49,591 bases of DNA from Bacteroidota bacterium (GCA_018266735.1 JAFDZT010000002.1:776025-825615), one strand, 5' to 3'; shown: positions 32,328 to 42,215, numbered from the stretch's first letter. Translations and numbers: made by a program. Notes: a model not told the origin generated them from the letters alone.

Positions 32328-34246
32328 AGCGACACGTTCGTGAGAATGCGCAACGTGCGTCCGGGCATCGGATAGCCACGCACCACCACGTAGTCTTCGT
32401 TCAAGAGATTGTCGACGGAGAGTCGCACATCGATCCGCATGAGATCCGATCGCGCTTGTGCGCCAACGTAGATGCCGACCACGGTAAAGGGTTGGACAAG
32501 CGATGCATACTGTGCACCGGGAAGTGCATATCGATAACTGGTGTAGGACCATGTGCCACCCATCATGAGCACGTCTTCCTTCCAGTGCACGCCACCGTTG
32601 AAGAGTTCTTGCGGGATGTAGGGAAGCAAGGTTCCGTCGAGACCGGGACGTCCCGTTCGGTCGCGCGCCTCTTGTCGCGTATACGATGCATGCAGCGTGA
32701 GGCGTTCATCCAATGGCATTGCACGGAGGCCGACCTCGACGCCGGTGGTGGTGGCCTGTCCAACGTTCTGCGCACTCCACGACACCGGACTTGTCGGTAC
32801 GGAGATGATCTGATCGTGCGTGTTGGCATTGAAGGCCGACACATCGCACACCAACCATGCGAACGGTCGTACCGAGCATCCTGCATCGAGCATCACGGCT
32901 CGTTCCGGACGGAGTGTTGCCGTACCATAGTTCAAGTAGTACAACTCTGTGAACGATGGCGGTCGAAAGTTGTACGATGCCGATGTGCGCACGTCGAGCC
33001 ATGACGTTGCACTCCAGCGCGCGGCAAGCAGAGGAGAGACGGCCGTGCCTGCATCAGAGATCGCGTCGGCGCGCAGGCCCCCTTCCACCATCACTCCTTC
33101 GTCGACATTCCATTGCCAGTGTCCGCTGACGGCGATCTGTCTGCGCTGCACCACCGTGGGCACTTGCGGTTGCAAGGTGGCACCACGCAGATCGGCATAG
33201 GATGCATCCACACGATAGGTCTGCACGAGCGGCTCGCTCGCCGAACGGAACGCAACGCCCGTGGCCATATCACGCAAGATGAATCGTTCATTCAATCCAC
33301 TTCTGCCAAGGATGGTGGCATCGGGATCTACATAGCGTTGGTCCCAATAGCGCGTACCGAGGGTGACCATGAGATCGGAGGTCGACGAAAGAGGAATGCG
33401 ACCGTTCACACCGCCGATCACATCGGCATCCGACATGCGCGCGCGTGCATTCGTCGTGCTCCCCTGCACCACGGCTCCTGGCACGCCACGATCGGCGCTA
33501 CGTGCAAGGGCGAAGACCGTCCAACGGTCTGTTGGTTGGTAATGGAGCAGCCCACTCAACGAATGCATGTCGCTGTTCTCTCGATTCACGTCGTACGGCA
33601 CGCCATCGACCTTCATGTAGTACGGGAAGGCACCACTGGAGGTAAGGACATCGATCGAAGCGCCGATGGTCCCGATCGCCGTTGGTGAAGAGCCGTGGGC
33701 ATTCACATGATGTTCTTCGAACGACCCTACCGAAGCGAGTCCACCGGCCGTGGCCTTCATCGGCATGGCGATCGACATGTTCACAACGCCCGTCATGGCG
33801 TTCGCGCCGTAGAGAGCCGAGGCGCCACCGCGCACCACGTCGACGTGATCGACCATGGCCATCGGCACGGCGCTCAGATCGAACTGTCCGTTCTGTGCAC
33901 TGCTCAATCGAATGCCGTTGATCATCACCAGCGATTGCGCTGCAGATCCGCCACGCATCGACACCGTCTTCATGCCGCCAACGCCGCCATAACTGCGGAT
34001 GGCGAGACCGGGCACGTAGGACAACGCATCCGATGCTTGTAGAGGGGCGATGCTCTTCAGGAAGTGGGCATCGAGCGATGTGGAGGCTTGCGTCGACGTG
34101 ATATCGGCTCGCAGGAATGCATTGTCGCGCACCACTACTTCCCGCACCCGAGCCCGCATCGTATCCACGGCAACAGAGTCACCGGCATACAATGGCTGCA
34201 GCATGACAATGGCAAGGAGGAAGGGTATGAGGGGACGGAGGACCAT
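32324..34246 (-). CDS. TonB-dependent outer-membrane receptor (BtuB-like)
   Basis: 640-residue receptor. It has a signal peptide to about residue 21 (…LQPLYAG) and a short TonB-box region. The plug domain (about 50-160) has LSYVPGLAIRSYGGVGGMKTVSMRG, VMINGIRL and VDVVRGGASALYGANAMTGVVN. The 22-stranded barrel includes NFRPPSFTELYYLNYG and ERAVMLDAG. It ends with VDNLLNEDYVVVRGYPMPGRTL and a terminal hydrophobic strand. At this length, with BtuB-like plug motifs and downstream surface proteins, vitamin B12 or another corrinoid is a reasonable guess; a siderophore is possible. No cobalamin riboswitch fits in the 91-base upstream gap. Confidence 0.9.
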   Translation of the reverse strand: MVLRPLIPFLLAIVMLQPLYAGDSVAVDTMRARVREVVVRDNAFLRADITSTQASTSLDAHFLKSIAPLQASDALSYVPGLAIRSYGGVGGMKTVSMRGGSAAQSLVMINGIRLSSAQNGQFDLSAVPMAMVDHVDVVRGGASALYGANAMTGVVNMSIAMPMKATAGGLASVGSFEEHHVNAHGSSPTAIGTIGASIDVLTSSGAFPYYMKVDGVPYDVNRENSDMHSLSGLLHYQPTDRWTVFALARSADRGVPGAVVQGSTTNARARMSDADVIGGVNGRIPLSSTSDLMVTLGTRYWDQRYVDPDATILGRSGLNERFILRDMATGVAFRSASEPLVQTYRVDASYADLRGATLQPQVPTVVQRRQIAVSGHWQWNVDEGVMVEGGLRADAISDAGTAVSPLLAARWSATSWLDVRTSASYNFRPPSFTELYYLNYGTATLRPERAVMLDAGCSVRPFAWLVCDVSAFNANTHDQIISVPTSPVSWSAQNVGQATTTGVEVGLRAMPLDERLTLHASYTRQEARDRTGRPGLDGTLLPYIPQELFNGGVHWKEDVLMMGGTWSYTSYRYALPGAQYASLVQPFTVVGIYVGAQARSDLMRIDVRLSVDNLLNEDYVVVRGYPMPGRTLRILTNVSL

Positions 34247-34291
34247 ATAGGAACACGCAATTTAGGGGGCTTCTCGTTCATGGTCACTTCT

Positions 34292-34299
34292 TACATTTG
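34292..34299 (+). promoter_or_regulatory. -7 box TACATTTG of the cytochrome gene
   Basis: Full TAnnTTTG match, 38 bases before the ATG at 34338, in the short divergent region shared with the TonB receptor gene. No clear -33 box. Confidence 0.5.
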
Positions 34300-34337
34300 C
34301 GACGACTCGGGGTTTTATCATCTGTTAGGGGTGAACA

Positions 34338-35570
34338 ATGAAACGTGTTCTCAAGTGGGCGGCCATTGTGCTGCTGGTGATCATAGCGGCCGTAGGGGGC
34401 TTTGCCGCCTATGTGGCCATCCGTGGCATTCCATCGTATGAACCCCACGTGGTGGAGTTCAAGGTGGTGTCGACGCCTGAACGTATCGCACATGGGCGGA
34501 ACCTGGCAATGATGCTCTGTGTGCACTGCCATACCGATCCGATCACCCGTCAGCTCACGGGGACAAAACTCCTCGATCTTCCGGCAGAGTTCGGAACGGC
34601 CTATTCGAAGAACATCACGCAGGACCGTGAACACGGCATTGGGAATTGGTCGAACAGCGAGATCGTCTACCTCTTGCGCACGGGGATTCATCCGAAGACC
34701 GGAAAGTTCGTGCCGCCCTGGATGCCGAAGTTCCCGCGCGTTTCCGACGAGGATATGGCAAGCATCATCTCGTTCCTGCGGAGCGACGATCCGCTTGTGG
34801 CAGCACAACCGGTGGTGAACAAAGAGGGCGAGCCCACCTTCCTTGCAAAGATGCTGTGCTATATCGCCTTCAAGCCATTGGACTATCCGTCCGCTCCCAT
34901 TCCCGTTCCCGACACCACCGACAAAGTGGCCTATGGAAAGTATCTCGCCCTTGGCGTGCTGGATTGCTGGACATGCCACTCCGGAGATTTCAAGAAGATG
35001 GACATGGTGAATCCGGAGAAGTCCTTCGAGTTCTTTGCCGGTGGCAATGTGATGCTCGATGCGAACGGACATGAGATCCCAACCACCAACATCACTTCCG
35101 ACAAGCGACACGGGATCGGTGCATGGAAGGAAGCGGACTTCGTGCGCGCCCTTCGCACAGGGATCAAGCCGGATGGAACACCAATGCGATTCCCCATGGT
35201 TCGCATGCCGCAGTTGAGCGACCATGCGATCTCGTCGATCTATGCCTACCTGCTCACAACACCAGCCATACCGAAACCACGCCAAGAGCCACCGCCCTAC
35301 ACCATACCGACCAATGCCTCTGCGGGGATGAAGGCCTACTACAAGTATTCATGTCAGCGTTGCCATGGCGAGTCAGGTCTTGGCATTGCCGACCTGCAGC
35401 TTGCCGGCAAGAAGTATTCGGCAGATTCAACGCTCATCGATGTGATCAAGCATCCGTCGAAGTACTGGCCGGACACGTACATGCCCGAGTGGGAATCCAC
35501 TGTGTCGGATCAGGAGTATACAGATCTTGCCGTGTACGTTCGTGAGCTCGGAAAGAAGAGCGGTCGTTAA
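34338..35570 (+). CDS. Triheme membrane-anchored cytochrome c
   Basis: 410-residue periplasmic electron-transfer protein with an N-terminal membrane anchor (about residues 5-27). It has three heme motifs: CVHCH (about 61), CWTCH (about 213) and CQRCH (about 347). Axial Met candidates follow each (WMPKFP, MRFPMVRMPQ, YMPEW). The layout resembles the cytochrome subunits of membrane alcohol/aldehyde dehydrogenases, but no dehydrogenase gene is adjacent. AGGGG lies upstream of the ATG. The stop codon is shared with the convergent gene through the palindrome TTAA. Confidence 0.93.
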   Translation: MKRVLKWAAIVLLVIIAAVGGFAAYVAIRGIPSYEPHVVEFKVVSTPERIAHGRNLAMMLCVHCHTDPITRQLTGTKLLDLPAEFGTAYSKNITQDREHGIGNWSNSEIVYLLRTGIHPKTGKFVPPWMPKFPRVSDEDMASIISFLRSDDPLVAAQPVVNKEGEPTFLAKMLCYIAFKPLDYPSAPIPVPDTTDKVAYGKYLALGVLDCWTCHSGDFKKMDMVNPEKSFEFFAGGNVMLDANGHEIPTTNITSDKRHGIGAWKEADFVRALRTGIKPDGTPMRFPMVRMPQLSDHAISSIYAYLLTTPAIPKPRQEPPPYTIPTNASAGMKAYYKYSCQRCHGESGLGIADLQLAGKKYSADSTLIDVIKHPSKYWPDTYMPEWESTVSDQEYTDLAVYVRELGKKSGR

Positions 35571-37282
35571 CGGATCATGATCGGGATCGTCCGTACGCTC
35601 TGATCGACATGGACAACAACGTAATAGATGCCACGCTGCATTTGTCGGAGCGTGGCATCGACGTTTCTGCCATCCACTGTATAGATCGCATAGTGATACT
35701 CGCCTCGAAGTGCACGCTGAAGAACGTTGGAGTTGTCATCGTCTCCGTCCTGCACCGACGTCATCTGTCCTAGATTCAGTCCGCCATTCGGCTCATAGTG
35801 CAACAAAAAGGCATCGTCCTTCCCCGAGCTGCGCAGGAAGAACTTCGTCGCCCCCGGATCGATATCGATCGCATCCACGAAGGAGCCCGTCACCCAAACA
35901 CCGTTGATATCATCAACGGCCAGGCCACATCCCTCCGTCACGAATTCCTCTCCGCTTACCGCTGACCCGAACGATGTGGCCCAACGTGCAGCGCCGTCCA
36001 CAGAGTACTTCGCTATGAAGGCATTGTAGGCACCGTTCACGCCACCGGCTTGCAGCGAGAGCACACCCGAACCCGGATCGAAATCGGCAACGGTCTGAAA
36101 GCCCCCCGTGATGTACACGTTCCCATCGGTATCCACGCGAAGACGATCGGCACGATCGTTACCGGCTCCGCCAACATTGAAGGAACGCACGATGGAACTG
36201 TCCGGCGCATACCGCACATAGAAGACATCGTCCTGTCCTTTGCTGATCAGACGCACAACAGCCGGACCACGATCAAGGTCCACCGAACCACCGAACTCAC
36301 CGGAGATCGAAGCTTCACCCGATGCAGACACATCGAGGCACCCCACGCGCACCTGATCATCGGATCCCGCCGAACCAAAAGACGTGGTCCATCGAACGGC
36401 CAATGCACTGTCATAGCGCGCGATGAAGGCATCCGTGCCGCCATTGGAAACACATTCGTGCACATTCTCGGACAGGTCCACATCGATGGCCGCGCTAAAA
36501 CAGCCGGCCACGATCACATCGCCATTGTGGACGCGGATCCCATGCCCTTCATCCCTTCCGATCCCTCCAACTGCTCGTGCCCAACGGAAGGAACCGTCTT
36601 CGGCGAACGAGGCGAACCAGACGTCCATGGCCGCAGTGGTCGAAGCAAAGAAGCCATTCACAGGATCGGACAATGGATCGAAGTCGATCTCTCCACTGAA
36701 GGCGCCCGTGAGATAGACGTTGCCTCGTGCGTCGATATCGCAGTCGAAGGCCTCGTCGAATTGGGCCTCGACGGTCGGATCGGTCTCGGCATCACCGAAC
36801 GACCAGGCCCACCGATACTGTCCGTCGGACGAATACCGTGCGACGAAGGCATCACGTCCGGCATGACCGAAGAGTGCGCGCACCGTGTCGCTCGGATCGA
36901 GATCATAGACGGTTCCACCAATGGAGCCGGCGATCACCACATCGCCGTTGGGAGCGATCCGTAGCGAATGCACGACGTCGTAGCCCGGACTTCCGAACGT
37001 GATCACCCATTGCAGGGTGAGATCCGCCGAATACTTCAGCACGGCCACATCAACGGCCATGGGGTCGGTGGAATCTCCCAGACTGAAACGGATGTTCTCG
37101 GCCGGACCTTTGTCGAAGTCGACATTTCCCTGAAAGGTCATGGCCACATAGACATTCCCCTTGGCATCGGTGGCGACGTCGGTTCCGCGGTCGTTACTCG
37201 CTCCACCGAAGGCCGAGAACTGTGCCAGGGCAAGGGTGGGAAGGAAGGCGGCAAGGCAGCAACAAAGGACGTAACGGTTCAT
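35567..37282 (-). CDS. Secreted SBBP-type beta-propeller protein with T9SS-like tail
   Basis: 571-residue exported protein. The signal peptide ends at …PTLALAQ. Repeats of about 45-60 residues follow, each with the core 'G(N)VYVTGxF.G.(V/I)DFDPG…DxF(I)ARYxxDG..RWAxSFG', typical of SBBP/NHL-like surface proteins. Examples are GNVYLTGAFSGEIDFDP and GNVYITGGFQTVADFDPG. The last 75 residues (RGEYHYAIYTVDGRNVDATL… YYVVVHV) resemble a T9SS sorting domain. The ATG at 37282 is chosen for the signal peptide. Function unknown; probably a surface adhesin-like structure. Confidence 0.85.
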   Translation of the reverse strand: MNRYVLCCCLAAFLPTLALAQFSAFGGASNDRGTDVATDAKGNVYVAMTFQGNVDFDKGPAENIRFSLGDSTDPMAVDVAVLKYSADLTLQWVITFGSPGYDVVHSLRIAPNGDVVIAGSIGGTVYDLDPSDTVRALFGHAGRDAFVARYSSDGQYRWAWSFGDAETDPTVEAQFDEAFDCDIDARGNVYLTGAFSGEIDFDPLSDPVNGFFASTTAAMDVWFASFAEDGSFRWARAVGGIGRDEGHGIRVHNGDVIVAGCFSAAIDVDLSENVHECVSNGGTDAFIARYDSALAVRWTTSFGSAGSDDQVRVGCLDVSASGEASISGEFGGSVDLDRGPAVVRLISKGQDDVFYVRYAPDSSIVRSFNVGGAGNDRADRLRVDTDGNVYITGGFQTVADFDPGSGVLSLQAGGVNGAYNAFIAKYSVDGAARWATSFGSAVSGEEFVTEGCGLAVDDINGVWVTGSFVDAIDIDPGATKFFLRSSGKDDAFLLHYEPNGGLNLGQMTSVQDGDDDNSNVLQRALRGEYHYAIYTVDGRNVDATLRQMQRGIYYVVVHVDQSVRTIPIMIR

Positions 37283-37506
37283 GTCCCAAATTACGTCACC
37301 CCGCAACCTTTCCACCATACGGCCGTCCCCCGCCGCCCCATGACCGACCAGCTGTATCAGGCCGGACGCACGTCCGTTGCCATGTCGTTCGATTCCAACG
37401 ATGTGGACAGTGCATCGGAACAAAAAGCGCAATTTTGGAGAGCAACAGCACTTCCTGAGCAGCGTAGGTTCGCATCAAGTATGTTGAACTGATATCCGAG
37501 ACCTCT

Positions 37507-38235
37507 ATGCACCCCGTCCCACCCATTGCCAGTTACATCTTCCTCGCCATTGTTGGCTTTCTTGTGGTTCAAGTGTTTCGTTGGCAGCGCGCAATGCATG
37601 GCAGCTTCGCCATTCCGTTGGCCGTTCTTGGTTGGCTCGCCCTCACCGCCACACTAGCACTCAATGGATTCTTCGAGGACTTCTCCACCATTCCGCCTCG
37701 CGTAGCCCTTGCCGTTGCCCCACCCTTCCTCGCCGTGATCTACGCAGCTTGGAAGGCGCCGAATGCTCTACTTGCCGCACCGCCGCGCATCTTCGTGACG
37801 TATCAAGGATTCCGTGTGCTCATGGAAGTGGTGCTCTTCATGCTCTACTATGTAGGCGTGTTGCCGCAACAGATGACGTGGGAAGGACGGAACTTCGACG
37901 TTGTCGTTGGGATCACGGCCCCCATTGTTGCGTGGATCTGTTTGCGCAGTGGACGTACGATGCGCGGACCGATGATCGCGTGGAACGTCGTGTCGATGAT
38001 CCTTCTTGCGAACATCATGATCGTCGGACTCCTTTCCGCCCCAACACCTTTCCGCGTCTTCACAGAAGGACCCGCGAACCGCGTTGTCGCACTCTGGCCC
38101 TGGATCTGGCTACCTTCCTTCGTGGTGCCGATGGCACTTGCCGGGCACCTTTTCTCCCTCCGTCAGTTGCTGCAGATGCGCTCGGAGGGATCGACCTCCA
38201 AGACCACATCGAACCTACCGCTCACGCACCACTAG
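37507..38235 (+). CDS. Hypothetical multi-pass membrane protein
   Basis: 242-residue protein with about seven hydrophobic helices (starting SYIFLAIVGFLVVQV, then IPLAVLGWLALTATLAL, VALAVAPPFLAVIYAAW and others). No catalytic motif is visible. It ends in a polar tail, SEGSTSKTTSN. I do not recognise the family. It stands alone after a 224-base divergent gap (37283-37506) in which I see no gene or clear promoter. The last 21 bases overlap the convergent large Asp-box gene. Confidence 0.75.
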   Translation: MHPVPPIASYIFLAIVGFLVVQVFRWQRAMHGSFAIPLAVLGWLALTATLALNGFFEDFSTIPPRVALAVAPPFLAVIYAAWKAPNALLAAPPRIFVTYQGFRVLMEVVLFMLYYVGVLPQQMTWEGRNFDVVVGITAPIVAWICLRSGRTMRGPMIAWNVVSMILLANIMIVGLLSAPTPFRVFTEGPANRVVALWPWIWLPSFVVPMALAGHLFSLRQLLQMRSEGSTSKTTSNLPLTHH

Positions 38236-41200
38236 TTGGTGCGTGGTGGTAACGCCATCGCTGACCGTTTGCACGTAGTAGGTGCCAATGGGCCAGGTAT
38301 GCACGTCGACGATGTGCGTTCCATCGATGGATGCCTGATAGACCACATCGCCCAACAGTGAATAGATGCGCACCATCGACGGCGCGGCAACATCAATGCG
38401 CGTGGTAGTGGTGGCAGGGTTTGGAGCGATGGTGCAACGTGTCGGTGCAGACACGTCGTCAAGCACGGACACGGCAGCCTGCGAGGATGCAAGCACTAGT
38501 TGCGACGATGCGGCGAATTGTTTGCCGCCAAAGAAGCGAGCAGAGCCACGATACCCAGCCACCGCTTCGACAGCGCTCGATGCACGCGCTCCCCACACAA
38601 GATCGCTATTGGCCTCGCGCAGGAAATAGAAAAGCGACGATGGAGCCGAGCCCTCGCTCTTCTGCACGAGAATGTCGCTGATCACCAATTGATCGGGTGA
38701 TGAGAATGTTGCAGTGCCGAACGATCGAAGGATGTAGTACCCACCGCGGACATGGTCCACACCTGTTGGAGCCGGTTGTGGCGCGATGCGTAGGTGTGTG
38801 AGGACGATATCGTTCGGGGGAAGGGGCTCCATGGTCGACCATGAGAACGACATGTTCAGGAGATCGAGCGTGGATGAGCCGGTCGTGGTAACGTTACGTT
38901 GCGACTCTCCCGGTCCGACCGGCGCCGTCGATGTGATGCGATCGGCTGCATTGGCAAGCATGGCATGGCGAGGCCCTACGGCATCGATGGCCTGTCCGGC
39001 CGATTCGTTGAATTGGTAGTATGCCAGGAGATCCTTCGTCGATGCATTCGTCAGATACATCTCACGCTTGATCTCGTCGTCGCTGAGTGCTCTGTTGTAA
39101 ACACGCACTTCATCGATGGCTCCATTGAAGACGCGGCCTCCCGTTGGGTCTTGCCCAATGTACGTCTCGGCTGCGAACGTCTGCAGCGGATGTGTGAAGG
39201 CAAAGGCTTCGCTCGCTCCATTGCAGTAGATGCGCGCTGAATCGGGCGTGATGACGAGTGCCACATACGTCCACTGATTCTCGGGCACGAAGAGCTTTGT
39301 CTTCAACCACCATGCTTCGCCATTCCAGTGATAGCGAAGCGTATGATCGGATTCAAGATTCAATCCGGCGATCGTTCCGGCACCTCTGCTCATCACGATG
39401 CCGGTGAAGGAATTCTGCTGTCCGTTCCGTTTGATCCATGCAGAGATGGTGGTGTTGATGCCGGTACGGTTCAAGGGCGGAATGGCGGCATAGGCCGAAC
39501 GACCGTCTGTCTTCAGTGCGTTGCCGGGCATGCTATCGGGCAGGCACTCACTCAGCACCGTGATGCAACTATCCATGGTGATCTTGTCCACGCCATAGGC
39601 ATCGGTCACGATCAGAGAAGCGGAGTAGGTTCCCGGCTTCGGATAGACCACGCGAATGCGCGCTTCAGACAATGTGGTCACCACGCCTCCGGGGAATGAC
39701 CATTGACGCTTGATCGTGGATTCGTCGGCTGATGAATGGTCGTAGAAGACGATAGTGTCGCGCGTACACATGGAAACGTATCGATCGGCCGCGATCACGG
39801 CCATCGGCGGTGCCGAGGTATACAGCGGCGCTTCGAACACCCCACGATTGGTTGCGGCACGGATCTTCTGCTCACGGTAACAGATGTCGAATGTCGTCAC
39901 CGAAGCAACGGGGAGACTATCGCTGTACAACATCCAGTCCGACATGGACTCGTCGCGATAGTAAACGCCAATGTCTGTTCCAAGGTAGACACCGCGGTTG
40001 GTGCCACGCTGATGAACGAGGGCTCGAGCGGACATGATCGGAAGTGTTCCGCTGAGGTTCTCCCATGTTGTCCCGCCATCGGTCGAACGGATCACCTTCA
40101 CATCGGTTTGATTTCCACCAACGGAGATCCACATCACATTTGGCTCGCGTGCGCTGATGGCAACATCGGCCAGACGCCATGCATTGCCACGCACGAGCGA
40201 GGTCGGAGGACTGACGTTCTTGAACGTCCGTCCACCATCGGTGGATCGCAATACGTTGTAGCTATCGTAGTATCCGTTCTTGTGCATGATCACCACGGTG
40301 TTCGGATCTCCATCGCAGATGCGCACAAGGCGCACCTTGCTCTTCGGGGTGACGAGGACCGTTGCCCACGAGACGCCGTTGTTCGTGGATCGTGCCAGTA
40401 CGGAATCCGCACCGACCCATAGTTCTGAACTCCGCCTGGGATGCTGGACCAAGGGGCTTGTTGGCTTGATGGCCATGTCGCTGCGAGCGAGGTCCTTTGT
40501 AGCGCTTCCACTCAGCGTCACGCGATGCCAGGTCTGGCCCATGTAGGTGTTCGCATAGACCGTGCGCGCATCGCCGAAATTCACGAGGCCACCGTCGTTG
40601 TCGCCACCATAGATGTGCAACCATCCATCATACGTGTTGCCATCCTTGAGGAGCACGCCATTATGATACGTCCCACCAAGCATCACATCACAGTCACTGA
40701 ACCCTGCGCCCCACCCCCAGAACTCCGTACCCTGAATGCCGCGCGACATATCGTCGAAGCTATTGCCATTGTTCGTGCTTAGGAACACACCACCATCGGA
40801 CACCACCCAGATGCGACTGCCGTAGATCTTGATCTCATGGCAATCTGCGTGTACGTACTTGGGCTTCGATGCCGCACCATAGGTCCAATGCGCATTGCAC
40901 TTGAAGACCTTGCCGCCATCGTCCGAGATCCACACGTTGATACCGCAGACGTAGATCCTGTTCGCATCTGTTTCCGAAACGTTCAAGCCGAGGTCGTAAT
41001 AGTATTGGCCACCGGGTTCAAGTCCTTTGGCATCCCAGCACATCATGTTCACATTCACGGAATCCGGCTTGCCGCCGGGCGCCGTGCCACAACAGCGCAT
41101 GGAGAAGTTCTCGCCCTCATTCGTCGAGAGATACATGCCGACGGTGCCATCGCTACTGTCGATGTTGCCGGGCGCGAACAAGTACACGTTCTGTGTTGCT

Positions 41201-42180
41201 GCCGGTGTGACGGCGATCTCCCAACGTCGGGTATGTTCCTTCTTGGCAACGTTCGGGACGGGCAACCCCTTGCCGGCTTTTGCGAAGGATGACCCGGCAT
41301 TGGTGCTCTTGTAGAACTCACACGAATCGCCCGTGTGTCGTACGATGTACATCGTCGGCGCTTTGCTCGGATGACGTTCGATCTCGTACACCTCGCCATC
41401 AACGATCTTGGTGAACGAGGTTCCCGCATTGGTGCTGTAGTAGAGTCCGCGATTGGTGGCAACGTGCAGTTTGTTGCGTTCTACGGGATTGAGCGACATG
41501 TCCCACACCACGAGACCACTATAGAACTGGTCGGCGATACCGGTCGGCTCCCACGACGTTCCGCCATTGGTGGAATGCAGAACCCCCAAGGAACAACCGA
41601 AGTAAACGTTGCGGGCATCACGCGGGTCGACGAGGATGCTTCGCACTTCACGCACCATCATGGTGGACGTCACGTTCGTCCACGTTCTCCCGTTGTCGGT
41701 GCTCTTCCAGAGACCGGCCGTTGCCGTCCCCACGTAGACGATCGATGTGTCGTTCACACCTTGTGCAACGGTATAGCAGTGCGCTTGTCCCGGTGCATAG
41801 GAAAGACCGAGTGCCTGCTTTTCCCATGCGAACGGACCGATGCTCTTCCATGCCGTGGATCGCTGTTCGCGTTCTTGTGGACGTGGCGTGAACCGTGCGT
41901 TCCAGATCCGTGATTGATCGGCAAGCGAGAGTGCGGGAACACGGTACACGCCACTGGTGTCCGCGAACTGTTCCATCATACGTACCCAGCGCTTATAGTC
42001 TTGCGTCTCCCTGCTCTTCACAAAGGGACGTGTGCTCCAGTACTCCTCATAGGCGCGTGTGACCGCGAACACATTCGGGTTGGGGCCATAGAGCAAGTCC
42101 ACCCAATGTTGGGAGTGAGCGATCTGAACGGTGCATATGAGAATGGCCGCACATGCAAGGAGTCTGGGGGTGTTGCACAT
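38215..42180 (-). CDS. Giant secreted Asp-box/PKD/LamG protein with T9SS sorting domain
   Basis: 1321-residue surface protein. The signal peptide is residues 1-23. Residues about 110-790 form sortilin/sialidase-like propellers with at least ten Asp-boxes (KSTDNGRTW, HSTNGGTSW, YSTNAGTSF, RSTDGGTTW and others). A PKD-like domain (about 795-880, WSFPGG…YPKPGTYSASLIVTDAYG) and a LamG-like concanavalin fold (about 890-1050, TISAWIKRNG, GAIDEVRVYNRALSDDEI) follow. The final 75 residues (CTIAPNPATTTTRID… GTYYVQTVSDG) are a good T9SS type A domain. It probably binds carbohydrate or protein outside the cell; no catalytic residues are identified. A TAGCTTTG box lies 5 bases before the ATG. Confidence 0.92.
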   Translation of the reverse strand: MCNTPRLLACAAILICTVQIAHSQHWVDLLYGPNPNVFAVTRAYEEYWSTRPFVKSRETQDYKRWVRMMEQFADTSGVYRVPALSLADQSRIWNARFTPRPQEREQRSTAWKSIGPFAWEKQALGLSYAPGQAHCYTVAQGVNDTSIVYVGTATAGLWKSTDNGRTWTNVTSTMMVREVRSILVDPRDARNVYFGCSLGVLHSTNGGTSWEPTGIADQFYSGLVVWDMSLNPVERNKLHVATNRGLYYSTNAGTSFTKIVDGEVYEIERHPSKAPTMYIVRHTGDSCEFYKSTNAGSSFAKAGKGLPVPNVAKKEHTRRWEIAVTPAATQNVYLFAPGNIDSSDGTVGMYLSTNEGENFSMRCCGTAPGGKPDSVNVNMMCWDAKGLEPGGQYYYDLGLNVSETDANRIYVCGINVWISDDGGKVFKCNAHWTYGAASKPKYVHADCHEIKIYGSRIWVVSDGGVFLSTNNGNSFDDMSRGIQGTEFWGWGAGFSDCDVMLGGTYHNGVLLKDGNTYDGWLHIYGGDNDGGLVNFGDARTVYANTYMGQTWHRVTLSGSATKDLARSDMAIKPTSPLVQHPRRSSELWVGADSVLARSTNNGVSWATVLVTPKSKVRLVRICDGDPNTVVIMHKNGYYDSYNVLRSTDGGRTFKNVSPPTSLVRGNAWRLADVAISAREPNVMWISVGGNQTDVKVIRSTDGGTTWENLSGTLPIMSARALVHQRGTNRGVYLGTDIGVYYRDESMSDWMLYSDSLPVASVTTFDICYREQKIRAATNRGVFEAPLYTSAPPMAVIAADRYVSMCTRDTIVFYDHSSADESTIKRQWSFPGGVVTTLSEARIRVVYPKPGTYSASLIVTDAYGVDKITMDSCITVLSECLPDSMPGNALKTDGRSAYAAIPPLNRTGINTTISAWIKRNGQQNSFTGIVMSRGAGTIAGLNLESDHTLRYHWNGEAWWLKTKLFVPENQWTYVALVITPDSARIYCNGASEAFAFTHPLQTFAAETYIGQDPTGGRVFNGAIDEVRVYNRALSDDEIKREMYLTNASTKDLLAYYQFNESAGQAIDAVGPRHAMLANAADRITSTAPVGPGESQRNVTTTGSSTLDLLNMSFSWSTMEPLPPNDIVLTHLRIAPQPAPTGVDHVRGGYYILRSFGTATFSSPDQLVISDILVQKSEGSAPSSLFYFLREANSDLVWGARASSAVEAVAGYRGSARFFGGKQFAASSQLVLASSQAAVSVLDDVSAPTRCTIAPNPATTTTRIDVAAPSMVRIYSLLGDVVYQASIDGTHIVDVHTWPIGTYYVQTVSDGVTTTHQLVVRER

Positions 42181-42185
42181 GCGGC

Positions 42186-42193
42186 CAAAGCTA
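42186..42193 (-). promoter_or_regulatory. -7 box TAGCTTTG of the giant Asp-box gene
   Basis: Full TAnnTTTG match on the minus strand, 5 bases before the ATG at 42180, in the 35-base gap after the DUF1573 gene. Suggests a leaderless transcript or an internal operon promoter. Confidence 0.4.
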
Positions 42194-42215
42194 TGAAAAG
42201 TCGGTCACGCGGGGT

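Noticed and set aside
34247..34337. Cobalamin riboswitch sought upstream of the TonB receptor
   Set aside because: The 91-base divergent gap is too short and shows no B12-box-like sequence.
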